64,000 bases of DNA from Cercis canadensis. Its lineage: Eukaryota > Streptophyta > Magnoliopsida > Fabales > Fabaceae. Positions 1 through 10,151 of the stretch are shown piece by piece (the first letter of the stretch is position 1; every line of letters begins with the position of its first letter). A program made the translations under genes and the position numbers. The stretch lies in the NCBI GenBank assembly GCA_003255065.1, contig QAOA01004878.1, forward strand, positions 1,012,144-1,076,143, in the 5' to 3' direction. Under the pieces are notes generated by a model, which saw only the letters and a program-made list of their open reading frames with translations, was not told the DNA's origin and did no database searches.

Positions 1-282
1 GATTAACAAGTGTCAAATATATTTTGAGCATGTTATAGCCCATTCTAATCAATTATGTTATTGGGTTTTGTGGGATATTCAAATCCTATGTGGACTATGT
101 AAGATATGAGCTTTGTATATGGGTTAACTACAATGAATTGGTTAACCCGTATAATGAGCACAAGGAGAAGTCATTGCTTTCTACCTATATGTACTGTAAT
201 CATCCCATTGAGGTTATAAGGTTCTATGCATCTAGGGTTAAAGGACAATTTCTCTCCTACACACATACACTGAGCGTGACCT
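1..282 (+). repeat. Left arm of a long-range inverted repeat
   Basis: Bases 1-282 match the reverse complement of 4995-5275 over their whole length, with scattered substitutions and small indels. Both arms begin with the outward sequence GATTAACAAGTGTC and end near CACTGAGCGTRACCT. The open frame inside (90-284) is not conserved in the other arm and is not a gene. The pair could be two diverged insertions of one repeat family in opposite orientation, or solo LTRs. I see no protein-coding content and cannot name the family. Confidence 0.75.
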
Positions 283-454
283 AACCCTTAACGTGTGTTC
301 CATTGTTTGATTGGTGTTTCTATTGCAGAAATGAATTCTTCATTAGGGTCAAGTATTCCTTCAACTATATCTTGTTTATTATTTATATTACACGCTATAG
401 ATCAGATTGATATACCTAAAAATTTCTTTTATTAATCGATGATACGATGACATT

Positions 455-658
455 TTCAAAGAATTCCACGCCATGAGTACTGCCAAGGAAAAGGTGAATG
501 AATGCTCTAAGGATCCAAGTGGAAGTTTCAAGCTCTATACTAGCACTGAGAATTACAACAATGATGCGATTCACTATTGGAAGGACACATTAACACATGC
601 TTGTCCTCCTTGAGGAGAAGACATGGAGTATTGGCCTCAAAAACCAACTGGTTATCGG
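455..658 (+). pseudogene. Decayed exon of a 2-oxoglutarate/Fe(II)-dependent dioxygenase
   Basis: Read from 455, the frame gives a stretch resembling the N-terminal (DIOX_N) part of plant 2-oxoglutarate dioxygenases of the hyoscyamine 6-dioxygenase/DMR6-like type: a KLYTSTENY block, then HYWKDTLTHACPP, then MEYWPQKPTGYR. Members of that family carry the same order (a YTS motif, a WRD motif, then a WPEKPTxYR motif). The frame has one internal TGA at 611-613, just after the CPP. It ends at CGG followed by GTAAAG, which looks like the original splice donor. I found no catalytic-domain exon (HxD...H) in the following 5 kb, so this is a fragment or dead gene. It is a different subfamily from the GA20-oxidase at 40 kb. 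Confidence 0.7.
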
Positions 659-1254
659 TAAAGCCTGTAAATCTTCTTTCTTTTTACCTTTATTTATTTC
701 CATTGTTTGACTTGGCCATTGCTTGTACTTTACTTCCTTGTGTTAGATTCTATTAACATTATTATCATTTGATCTTTTTTCTTTTCACACAATGTCCTTT
801 TGTTTGATCTTTGAGGTCAAGTAGAATCGATTCAAAACTAAGCCACTTGCACATTTTTGCATGGCTAAGATTTTCTACACCACTTACACTAAGTGTCCAA
901 ATATCATTTATCTTCAAATGAAATTGATAAAGATAACATGTTTCCTGTCGGCATTTACACTTCAGTGAGGTTGTTGGAAAATATACACGAGAACTGAGAA
1001 AATTGGGAATGAAAATTTTGGAGATGCTTTGTGAAGGATATAGAACTAAACCCAGGAAAATATTATAATGTTGGAAGGTGACGACATTGAACATATTATA
1101 ATGTTCAGTAATTTATTTGATTTCACTTCTTCATTTTGGAAGGTTAAGGGTGCAATTCTTCTTCAATACTTAATTAGACAATAATTCCAATAGGGAGATG
1201 AAATGAGCAAGAAATAAAGCATAGAAAATCTTCCTAAATTGAATAAGTAACAAA
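659..1254. other. Intergenic, no gene recognised
   Basis: AT-rich sequence with only short frames of low-complexity composition. The 109-residue minus-strand frame at 765-1094 has no recognisable domain. Nothing else is supported here. Confidence 0.6.
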
Positions 1255-2545
1255 AAAGCAAGTGACCACTATATATAACCAGCCTGTTACCACTATATAG
1301 GCACTTGATTAATAAAAGCCTAAAGCAAGTGACCCAGACCAAACAATAAAAGAAAACCATGAAGCAGATTAGTTCCAATGTCGACCCAGTCCAATTAACA
1401 ACTAAAACAATAAAATAAAATTTACAAAAAAAACTATGAAACATGTTGGACAGATTAGCCCATTCCATAGCCCAGAACCACGAAACAGAATAAAAGAGGC
1501 AGCAAATCATTTAAACTAAAAAAGAATAAATAAAAAATGAAACAAGTCTCAACCATAATTATTAATCGGGAGATTCTACAATACCAACAAGGTAAGCATC
1601 TCTCTCCTCTCCCTTATTTTTATGAGATTTATCTGTTTCTCTCTCTAAAATCCTCCCCTCTCTCTGTCATACATTTTATGAGCTATATATGAATTTGGCA
1701 GTGTAGAAAAGAGAGGTAGAATATAAACTAGTATTCTGATACTGCCCAAGAGCATGATATGGATACTAAAAAACAAGGACTACAAATGGAAACCAGCCGA
1801 ATGTGCAATCCAAGATCCAGAAACACAGCAAGTACAGCCATTTTTCTAACTCTGCACCTTGTTCAACTATTCCTTCAAGTTTCCAAAGCACCTTTGTTAG
1901 TTATTACCTAGAACCAATGTTTTAAAAACCGAACCGGTGAACGAACCGTTTTGACAAAAAATACTAGTCGGACCGGTCGGATCGGTTGGACCGTTCGGTC
2001 GGACCGGTTGAATCGAAGCTTTTTCTAAACTTACAGATTAACAAAAAATAAAACATAAAAAATAAATCACAATTCATTGAACTTAACTCATAAGTGAAAG
2101 TTTCAAATTTAAAGATTCAAATAACTAAAAGTCAAAAGATATAAAAACCTAATCTATATACATCTAATTTAAAATGGTAATCTATAATAAAATTAGATTA
2201 TTTCAATGGCCAACATTTTTTACAAGTTCACATACTCTTAACATAATCAAGTTTNAAGTCACTAAAAAAATACACTGAAATTTTAAAAATACATTGAAAA
2301 ATTACACAAACAGAGTAATTTAAAATAAGTATTTCAAATACACTTTACAAATATATTACACTCTACAAATACCTCATTCAAACACACTCTTAATAAAGTG
2401 TCCACATGTCTTTGTTTGTTCTTCTCTATGATATAAATAATATTAAATAAAATAGATTTTTTTTTTTGGGGACAATTAATAATGAGAAGAAAGGAACATG
2501 ACAAAAAGCAAAGAGAAGTATATATGGCCATAATTGTTCTTCTCT
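1255..2545 (+). repeat. Copy 1 of a block that also lies upstream of the + strand defensin gene
   Basis: This stretch is colinear with 7065-7905. Shared landmarks are CACTTGATTAATAA, ATGAAACATGTTGGACAGATTAG, GGTAAGCATCTCTCTC, CAATCCAAGATCCAGAAACAC and CCACATGTCTTTGTTTG. In the second copy the block leads directly into the TATA box and first exon of the defensin gene at 8014. Here the similarity stops near 2545 and no defensin coding sequence follows, so this is an orphan copy of a defensin promoter region. It is interrupted at about 1925-2393 by a separate insertion. Confidence 0.7.
1925..2393. mobile_element. CCGGTT-rich insertion, probable non-autonomous element
   Basis: The paralogous block at 7065-7905 reads straight through CCTAGAACCA, whereas here about 470 bp intervene before similarity resumes at CCACATGTC. 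The insert opens with TTTTAAAAACCGAACCGG and contains several CGGACCGG/CCGGTTGG motifs, then becomes AT-rich. It contains a single N at 2255. I do not see clean terminal repeats, so the ends are approximate and the class is unassigned. Confidence 0.5.
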
Positions 2546-3859
2546 TGGATAGTATGGAGGTCTTTATGTATTTTGCTAAATGACGATGCCTGATTTGAGT
2601 TGATGGTCCGAAGATGGATAAGGTTGGGTTGAGAATGTAATAATTGCACAGTAACAAATGAACTAAGAGTCGGATGGTGATATCCGAGCTCTGAAGCTTA
2701 AGTTAGTACGGTTCAAGTTAAAAAGTGTAATAAATGTTAAGGGAAGCAAAAGTTCGTATACTTGTTGATAGGGGTTATTTATAGATGAGAGTTAAGGGAT
2801 ATGATGAGCATATACAAATTTTGGTGATGTGGGGCTTTGGTTAAATGAGTTTGAATGCAATGGGCCAAAATCTACACATTGGGATACTATAAGAAAGAGT
2901 ATTGCCTCATACACATTTTCAAGGCGATTTCCATTAAATTTGAGGCCCCATCCAACTAATTGTGTTAATGGAGTTATACTAAATTATGTAATTTTTTGCT
3001 GATATGTTCGAATCTAACATTTATTGTCTTATATAACTTTAGGATGGTATACTATACAGGATTACACGGAATCATCCTCATGGAGAGTTCATGCATCTTC
3101 TTCACATTAGATTAACTGTATATGACTACAATTACTGGTGGGGCAGGGCAACTGAGAAAAAATGAGAGTGACATTAAGGTTGGGCTCCATTTCTTTATTT
3201 GATACTAGTGGAATGCCCCTGCGATGCACGGGTGTCTTTGTATTTTTTTTTTCTTTTGGTAAATAAGCTTTCAACTACACAGAGATTGAACAAAATAAAG
3301 TAGAGGGTGCTTCTAGGGTGAGTGTGTGTGTTAGATATAAAACTATTCATAGACTTTCATCTACTAGCTTAAGCTTTTGAGTTGAATTAGTTCTTGACAT
3401 AATAACAAAATGAAAGAAAAAAAAACTACACTCTAGAAAAAGCTGCAGCCATCTTATCAGCCAACAAGATAAAATAAAGCTATGTGGGAGGTTGATCATG
3501 CACCGACCAACCTTCAAGACCTCTTGCTCCTTGTTTTGTCATGAAATCAGCCCCTTAATTAGCCTCTCTCAAAACATGGGACATTATCAGTTGCCACCCT
3601 CTACCTATAAGGCTTCGGATGTCACTAATAATGCAACCGTAATTATGAAAATTAACATCTACATTGTCTATCAACTTAACTGCCCCAAGTGAGTCAAACT
3701 AGCAAACAAGATGCTCTACCCCTTTGTCCCTGCAGCCTTATTATGTTAATCTGTGTGGGAATGTGAATATTCTAAACATTAATGATATGGTTTTTTTAAT
3801 TGAGTTTTCTACTGATTCACCTTTCAATAGGACTTGTATTGATCAATGATATGAAAGAG
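2546..3859. other. Intergenic, no gene recognised
   Basis: About 1.3 kb without a supportable gene. At 3210-3232 there is ACTAGTGGAATGCCCCTGCG followed by ATGCACGGG, which looks like a dispersed plant repeat terminus. I could not delimit it. Confidence 0.5.

Positions 3860-3929
<70 letters not shown>
3860..3929. repeat. Compound microsatellite (CA)n(TA)n
   Basis: A run of CA dinucleotides passes directly into a longer run of TA dinucleotides, 70 bp in all. It is likely to be length-polymorphic. Confidence 0.97.
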
Positions 3930-3933
<4 letters not shown>

Positions 3934-4689
3934 CGTATCACCTCTAAATAAAAAATTATAATGTTTTTTTTTTCCGAAAAAGAACAATATTTTTAGTGAG
4001 TATATTAAATAATTTTTGTAAGTGAGTTTAAATTTAATTAATCTAGTATGTTGTTTTTTTGTGGTACAAATCTAGTGTGTGTTGTTACATATAAAAGGAT
4101 AGGAAATTTCTCCTGGCTTTCTTTTTGCGTGGTTCCAAATACCAAAAAAATCACTTCCCTTCCCGGCTTCCTGTTTACAATCACCATCTTTGTTAGAGAT
4201 AGAATATTTACACTATAATGTATATTTACATATATTTTCAAGAAACTCCCATATAAGAAAAGCAAATATTTAAGTCACTAATAGTACTTTGATATAATAA
4301 CACCATCAACAACTAAGAAGAGGCATATCAGGATTTTATCCTAAGTCTTAAGAATTTCTCCAACCTTAAAGACTGAGTACATGACTAGAGATTTGAACTC
4401 GATATCTCTTCCATGAAATACCAAGTACTCAATCCCTTAGGATATCCCCTTAGGGACTCTCGAGGTCATATATAATTATACTAACATGTTCTCAGGTTTA
4501 TTCTAGTGAGGTAAAAGCAATAACGTATATGCAATGTGGGCAATAGCTCTGAAATAGAAAACATGAGAGCATTCAAAAGAAAACATGCCTCCCCTCTTTC
4601 CACATGGATTCAAAATTAGGGTTTTCTATAAAAAAAAAATGTATTTTTTTGAGCTAACTACTACACTGGCTTTCTTTCTGAAAAATACA

Positions 4690-4769
4690 GCCATGACACG
4701 GAGACGGAGTCAGAGACTTCCTAGGGAGAAGGAGGCATAGCTGACTCCGTTTGTATCTCCGTGCCATGG
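4690..4769. repeat. Fold-back hairpin
   Basis: The left arm CCATGACACGGAGACGGAG (continuing TCAG) pairs with the right arm beginning CTGACTCCGTTTGTATC and ending CTCCGTGCCATGG. The arms match apart from one mismatch and a 6-base loop-out on the right side. The spacer is about 27 bp and contains CCTAGG. This could be the core of a small fold-back transposon or a transcribed hairpin. No conserved microRNA was recognised. Confidence 0.6.
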
Positions 4770-4994
4770 CCAAATAGCCGCTGCCCCAAAAGATAGCAAA
4801 GGTAAGAGATAGATATCAAATCAAATCAAATTGTGAAAAAAATTCATAAAGGAACTACATATTTATATAAGTTTTAAGTGTAAGTCCTTTAGACACAAAC
4901 AATACTCTAATATATTTATATGTATCTATTTATACTAGCTTCTTTTGAATTTTTGCTCCCACATTTATATGCACATCTTCTTCCTAAATAAACT

Positions 4995-5275
4995 AGGTTA
5001 CGCTCAGTGTGTGTGCAGGAGAGAAATTATTTTCTAACCCTAGATGCGTAGAACCGTGTGACCTCTATGGAAAAATCACACTATATATAGGTAAAAAGTA
5101 GGGACCTCTCCTTATACTCATTATACGGATTAGCTTACCCATTATGGTTAGCCCATACAAAAGGCCATATCTCACATAGTCCACATATGATTTAAATATC
5201 CGACGAAGTCCAATAGAACAATTGATCATAGTGGACTATAACAATTGATCCACATATATTAGACACTTGTTAATC
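4995..5275 (-). repeat. Right arm of the long-range inverted repeat
   Basis: This is the reverse complement of 1-282 with moderate divergence. It ends TTAGACACTTGTTAATC, the mirror of the GATTAACAAGTGTC that opens the window. The left arm may extend beyond the window start, so its true outer end is unknown. Confidence 0.75.
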
Positions 5276-5330
5276 TTAGTTTTATATAAAGGATAACTAA
5301 TTATGTTAGTCCACTAAGATGAAATCCAAC

Positions 5331-5435
5331 ATGCCTAAGAGCATGGTGTGTATTCTACTCTTAATTCTAGCTTTTGTTATGTCTATGAGCATGTCGCAAA
5401 GTAGTTGTTGTAGCAACGTCCTTCTTGATGTGTGA
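5331..5435 (+). CDS. Possible very small secreted peptide (34 residues), or the first exon of a larger one
   Basis: The frame from ATG at 5331 encodes a 34-residue peptide. Its N-terminus looks like a signal peptide (a Lys at position 3, then a hydrophobic run CILLLILAFVM). The remainder is short, polar and contains adjacent cysteines (SQSSCCSN). A TATA-like TTTATATAAA lies at 5280-5289, about 40 bp upstream of the ATG. The peptide stops at TGA 5433-5435, much shorter than known cysteine-rich peptide families, so it may be truncated, a chance frame, or an exon whose partner I could not find. No family is recognised. Confidence 0.25.
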   Translation: MPKSMVCILLLILAFVMSMSMSQSSCCSNVLLDV

Positions 5436-5896
5436 TGGAGTGGTGAAACCCCCACTGAAATAATATGTATATGGTATATGATATGATGTATGGGAATGAA
5501 ACATGAAATGCAAAAAATGCAAGAAAATGGAGTCACCACCAATCATTTTCTTCCATTTTAAACAAATGTAATGGTGCGATTAGATACCTAAAAAGTGGTT
5601 TACATTCAAAATTTGGATTCAAAGGTTGATTACGTTTAGGGATGGTATTAGCACCCTACAATGCTCATTCCTAGAACAGTTACTTATTTAATTACTTGTT
5701 ATCCCTCTAAATGAATTAAATTGGTCCTTACATTATGTTTAAAAATGCATTAGTGCTATTATTGTTATAAAATTTCCTATTTTGTCATACACGATATCAA
5801 GAATGATGTATGATTTGATGAAAAGTATTGAGGCTATACGATTTTTCTCAATTTTTATTTGGTATGATAAACGTATTCTTTGTTTAATATTTATTA
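5436..5896. other. Intergenic, no gene recognised
   Basis: AT-rich sequence without recognisable domains or terminal repeats. Confidence 0.5.
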
Positions 5897-6537
5897 TTAA
5901 GCCCCACTAGTGCTTCTGGCAAAACCTAAAAGTTATGCCTTAAGATTATTGGGTAGAGATAATAATTCTCATTACAATCTTTTCCAATCTATTATGTCAT
6001 TGACAATTTTAAATATTTTGTTTATCTTTTTAATCAATCAACAATTTAGAATTATGAGAAAATGCGAGATGATGTGCATGTTCAAACAAATAATTTAAAA
6101 GAGAAACTAGTAGTTTTATGCCCAAAAAGAAGTTTTTTAATTGGAGGTCTTTCTCAAGTCAACTAGCACCTAGAAAGACTAGAGTAACGCTCTTTACCTC
6201 TAGAACACCAAAGAGTNTTAAGCCCCACTAGTGCTTTTGGCAAAACCTAAAAGTTATGCCTTAAGATTATTGGGTAGAGATAATAATTCTCATTACAATC
6301 TTTTCCAATCTATTATGTCATTGAAAATTTTAAATATTTTGTTTATCTTTTTAATCAATCAACAATTTAGAATTATGAGAAAATGCGAGATGATGTGCAT
6401 GTTCAAACAAATAATTTAAAAGAGAAACTAGTAGTTTTATGCCCAAAAAGAAGTTTTTTAATTGGAGGTCTTTCTCAAGTCAACTAGCACCTAGAAAGAC
6501 TAGAGTAACACTCTTTACCTCTAGAACACCAAAGAGT
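5897..6537 (+). repeat. 320-bp direct duplication joined by a single N
   Basis: The 320 bp from TTAAGCCCCACTAGTGC (5897-6216) are repeated at 6218-6537 with only about three substitutions. A single N at 6217 is the junction. The 62-residue open frame present in both copies is a by-product of the duplication. The layout is what an assembler produces when two overlapping contig ends, or two haplotypes, are joined without merging, so the second copy may not exist in the genome. Confidence 0.85.
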
Positions 6538-7064
6538 CACTATCATTACGGCTAACCTTGATTATTCTCTCATCAGCAGCCTCCATCCAGCAGTGAAGAT
6601 AGATAAAACAATGGTGCCGTGTTAAGGATTATTAAAATACATTTATGCATAGAAAAAGATTTTTATCAGAAGTTGATCTCAAGCCTTGTCAACGCTTATG
6701 GAGAAACTAGAGAGATTTTGTTTACCTCTAGAATGTCAAAATGTCACCGTCATTATGGTTAATTTCGATTATTCCATTGTCAGTAATCTTATTCTAGCAT
6801 TGAGAATAATGATGACAAAAATAAAATAAAATTACAATAATCAAAGATTAAAGAAATAACAGCAATAATGAGGATTTCATAAGTTCTACCAGCACTTCTG
6901 ACAAAACTTAAGAAATTGCTCCTCACTTAACGAATATTAAAAAAAATCATCATCACAATTATTTCCTAACTTGTGCTATCATTGAAAATTTATAAATCAG
7001 ATGCATAAGAATGGAGCCGCAAATTATAACAAAAAAACAATTTAATCTCTCTGGGTCAGCACCC
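6538..7064. other. Intergenic, no gene recognised
   Basis: About 530 bp with no supportable coding sequence. Phrases such as CACTCTTTACCTCTAGAACACC recur in diverged form near 6718, suggesting more of the same local repeat as 5897-6537. Confidence 0.4.
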
Positions 7065-7948
7065 ATAACCAGCCTGTTACCTCTATGGGCACTTGATTAA
7101 TAAGCCTAAAGCAAAGTGACCCAGACCAAACAATAAAAGATAACCATAAAGCAGATTAGTTCCACTAGTATACCCAGTCCAATTAACAACTAAAACAATA
7201 ACATGAAATTTAAAATAAAAACTATGAAACATGTTGGACAGATTAGCGCCCAGACCCACAAGTAAAACAGAAAAAAACATGAAACAGACTATAAGAGGGA
7301 GCAAATCATTTAAACTAAAAAAGAATAAATAAATAATGAAACAAGTCTCAACCATAACTAGCGAGTTCAAGGTAAGCATCTCTCTCCACTCCCTTATTTT
7401 TATGAGATTTATCTGTTTCTTTCTCTAAATCCCCCCCTCTCTCTATCTCTCTCTCTCTCTAGGCTCTCATACATTTTATGAGCTACATATGAATTTGGCA
7501 ATGCAAAAAAGAGAGACAAAATATAAACTAGTGTTCTGATGCTCTCCAACAGCATAATATACCTACTAAAGAACAAGGACTACAGAAGGAAACCAGCCGC
7601 ATGTGCAATCCAAGATCCAGAAACACATGAAGTACAGCCATTTTTCCAACTCTGCACCTTGTTCAACTATTTCAAAGCACCTTTATTAGTTATTACCTAG
7701 AACCATCTGGTCTCTTTCTTTCTACATATGCCTCACTCTTTGTATTGAGCTTCATCTAGATCCCCTTCTCTTAGTAAAATATCCACATGTCTTTGTTTGT
7801 TCCTTTCTATGGTATAAATAATATTAAATGAAATAGATTTCTTTTTTGGGACGATTGATAATGAGAAGAAAAGAGCATGAAAAAAGCAGAAACAAGTATA
7901 TATGGCTGTCATTGGAAGATGCTTAACACTAATGCCTCGCCTTCACCT
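7065..7948 (+). repeat. Copy 2 of the defensin-upstream block
   Basis: This is colinear with 1255-2545 (without that copy's insertion). Its right half also matches, in reverse orientation, 19668-20200 and 23290-23720, the upstream regions of the other two defensin genes. Shared landmarks are CATGTCTTTGTTTGTTC, AAATAGATTTCTTTTTTGGG and GATAATGAGAA. It includes a CT-rich microsatellite near 7436-7460. The block leads into the TATA box of the + strand defensin gene and probably contains its promoter. Confidence 0.7.
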
Positions 7949-7958
7949 TATATATAAA
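7949..7958 (+). promoter_or_regulatory. TATA box of the + strand defensin gene
   Basis: TTATATATAA, followed by ACCCAACC. The same TATA plus AACCCAACC arrangement precedes both other defensin genes at the same relative position. It lies about 60 bp upstream of the ATG at 8014 and only about 30 bp upstream of an earlier in-frame ATG at 7984, which favours 8014 as the start. Confidence 0.75.
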
Positions 7959-8013
7959 CCCAACCAAAATACTTTTCTCCAGCATGACTAAGAACCTTCA
8001 ATTTCTAGCAAAC

Positions 8014-8357
8014 ATGAAGACTTCTCTTTTTAATTCTTCCACCTATATTATTGCCTTTCTCTACCTTTCCCTTCTCCTTCCCTCCATCAACGGTAAGAGT
8101 CTCTCTCTATTGGTTAAGAATTAATCATAATTATGTCAACCAGTATTATCTTTCTTTGTCTCCTTTTTTTTTCCAATCTTTTTATCTATGCAGGGATACA
8201 TTTGAGCAGTGATTGTGTTAAGCAGAGCGGATCATATCATGGTTCTTGTTTTCTTCATCTCTCTTGCTTTGAAGTATGCACGGAAAAGGAGAATTCAACT
8301 TCGGGAGAATGTGACAGCACACTCAAATGTTTCTGCTATTATCCTTGTTCCAAGTGA
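8014..8357 (+). CDS. Plant defensin (8-Cys gamma-thionin type), gene 1
   Basis: Two exons, 8014-8092 and 8194-8357, are joined by a GTAAGA...ATGCAG intron and encode 80 residues. Exon 1 is a signal peptide (MKTSLFNSSTYIIAF, then a leucine-rich core ending LLPSING). Exon 2 is the mature peptide with eight cysteines in the defensin order: the second and third lie five apart (CFLHLSC), the next follows as CFEVC, and it ends CFCYYPCSK. That pattern fits the cysteine-stabilised alpha-beta fold. Plant defensins are secreted to the apoplast and act in antimicrobial defence or reproduction; which applies here is unknown. The ATG at 8014 is chosen over 7984 because the two paralogs start at the equivalent codon and 7984 falls at the expected transcription start. 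The intron in the signal-peptide/mature boundary is typical of the family. Confidence 0.88.
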
Positions 8358-8865
8358 TCACATATTGGAGAGCACTATCTTCTTTGTGTCACAAAAAATA
8401 AAACCTGCTTTTACTATGATTGCTGCTATTAGATTTTATATTCTGCATCTTGTACAAATTATTGTTTCTAATAAAGTGTTTTTAATGTTCACAGAGGATA
8501 GTTTAATGTTGAGTAAGTCTTGTGTTCAAACCTCTTTGGTTAGAATTATAGAGTGGGATATGTTACCCTATATTGTGTAGTCTATAGTAAACTAAAAATA
8601 AAATAAATCAATTGTTTTAAGCCAAAACACCAATAGTGTTAACGTGATTTTATTTTTTCTCTTTTTTTGGTTAGAGTGAGATGGTTATTTGGCCAAAACT
8701 GTTAGTTTCCAGTTGAGAAGGAGGTGAGGGACAGGCTAGAGGAGCTAAAGCCTCTCATACATTTTGTTTGGTTACTTGACATGAATATTTATAAAAAAAA
8801 ACGAATAAAAAAATATACATTACAAATATAATCATGATAAAATAATTACTTTAAAAATAAGTAAA
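8358..8865 (+). repeat. Defensin 3' flank shared with the other two genes
   Basis: The sequence after the stop codon matches the reverse complements of about 12840-13236 and 22495-22871. Landmarks are TGATTGCTGCTATT, TTCTGCATCTTGTA and GTTTTAAGCCAAAACAC. It probably includes the 3' UTR; AATAAA occurs about 40 bp after the stop. This copy carries an extra ~110 bp near 8655-8770 that the others lack. Confidence 0.7.
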
Positions 8866-8968
8866 TCAATCATTCAAAAGTAAATTTTAAACTAATTTTT
8901 TTTTTACTTTTAAATATATATAAATATGAATACTTATTAAAACTAATCAATCATTTAAAGGCAAGATA

Positions 8969-9313
8969 TAAAACTCTTTTTTAGTCCTTGAAAAATGCCA
9001 TCCAAAAATTTTCGGTGATAAATTGGTCATTGAATTGTTATTCTGCTGACAAATTAGTTCTCCGGTAAGCAAGATCAGTGAAAAGAAAAAGAGGACTTGA
9101 AATAAGAAAAGGAGGGATTAAACATAGTTAAGCAATATCAGTGAAAGAAATTTAAGAAATGAGTCTACAAGGGTCTAGAACTTTTTTCATTAAAGTAACA
9201 GAGGACTAATTTGTTAGACGGAATAATAATTCAAGGACCAATTTGTTATAAAAAATTTTTGGAGGACGAATTTGTGAGTAGCTACATTTTTTAAAGACTA
9301 AAAAAGGGTTTTA
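8969..9313. mobile_element. Fold-back MITE
   Basis: The left end TAAAACTCTTTTTTAGTCCT continues through CCAAAAATTTTC and AAATTGGTCATTGAATTGTT. The right end is its reverse complement with substitutions (AACAATTC-like, CAAGGACCAATTTG, AAAAATTTTTGG, AGACTAAAAAAGGGTTTTA). The arms are about 75-90 bp and the element 345 bp, with no coding capacity. I cannot define a target duplication with confidence, so the superfamily is open. Confidence 0.65.
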
Positions 9314-9354
9314 CTCTGTAATTTTATATAAAACATGATAAAACAATAAATCAA

Positions 9355-9560
9355 TTGTGAAACAAGTCTCAACCATAATAATTATTAATCATGCGATAGA
9401 AAAGAAAAATGACAATAGAGAAAGAAAACGCAACTGACCTCTCAGACCCAGAAGGAAATCAGGCTCTGTTCGTCGCCTAATCAGCGATTTCAAGGTAAGC
9501 ATCTCTCTCTACTCCCTTATTTTTATGAGATTTCTCTCTTTCTCTCCCTAGATCTCCATC
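9355..9560 (+). repeat. Partial third copy of the block seen at 1540 and 7335
   Basis: It shares GAAACAAGTCTCAACCATAA, then GGTAAGCATCTCTCTC, then CTCCCTTATTTTTATGAGAT with 1534-1630 and 7337-7412. This copy has an additional ~70 bp between the two parts (about 9395-9485). The piece ending GCGATTTCAAG just before GTAAGC looks like an exon with a splice donor, so the block may derive from the 5' UTR exon and intron of some gene. Confidence 0.6.
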
Positions 9561-10151
9561 TCTCTCTATAGGCTCTGTTTTGGTTTGAGAAACGGGTTTG
9601 TGTGGGCTGGTTGCCGCCGTTGGCAGAGCCACCGTTCTTCTTTTGCGAGAAAAATCTTGTCTGAATGGAAACACGGTGGCTCCCACAAATTGTGCACCTC
9701 TGTGAAGTTGGGTATATGAGTACTTGACTTGCTTTCTCAATTTTCTGCAAACTCAGAGACAAGATTGGTGTTCTTGATAAGTCCATCATCTTGCGGGGAC
9801 GTGATGAAACTAATCCTATCTAGGATTTTTTTTGTAGTTCAAAATTCAAAATATTGTTATGTTTTGCATTAGGATTACATTAGATTAGATCAATATAGTT
9901 TTTGTTTATTCAAATTTATTTAAATTCTTTTGTAACTTATATATATACAGCAATATACATTAATGGAAATTAATTCCATTTCATTCAAACACTTGTTTCT
10001 TTAGATGCAAGTTATAATCAGCAGCAGCAGAAGTAACATACAACAGGATTCTACAAAAAATAACAATTCCTAACTCCAAGTTTAGTTTCCATAAAAAGCC
10101 ACAGGAATAACAGAGAAGAAAGAGAGATAGAGAGGGAGAGAGAGCTCTTAC
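9561..10151. other. Unassigned, possible degraded gene sequence
   Basis: 9590-9825 is less AT-rich than its surroundings. On + it contains a short open stretch reading KIGVLDKSIILRGRDE before a stop, and on - overlapping frames of 87-88 residues. I do not recognise a family in either direction. 9826-10151 is AT-rich and then GA-rich with no gene. Confidence 0.3.

Noticed and set aside
90..284. 64-residue open frame at the window start
   Set aside because: It lies entirely in the inverted repeat, and the other arm (4995-5275) does not preserve the frame.
765..1510. Minus-strand frames of 109 and 115 residues
   Set aside because: Low-complexity, hydrophobic composition and no recognisable motif. 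The 1163-1510 frame is partly inside a duplicated block where the other copy has a different frame (7083-7379).
5910..6419. Two 62-residue frames that look like a conserved small gene pair
   Set aside because: They are the same sequence duplicated at a single N, so their similarity is no evidence of coding selection.
7984..8013. Upstream in-frame ATG for defensin gene 1
   Set aside because: It is about 30 bp from the TATA box, and gene 2 has no ATG at the equivalent position, so 8014 is the better start.
8209..8580. 123-residue frame overlapping defensin gene 1
   Set aside because: A shadow of the defensin exon in another frame. The spliced 8-cysteine reading has signal peptide, intron and paralogs in its favour.
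9477..9789. Overlapping 87- and 88-residue minus-strand frames
   Set aside because: No recognised family, two competing frames, and partial overlap with a duplicated non-coding block.
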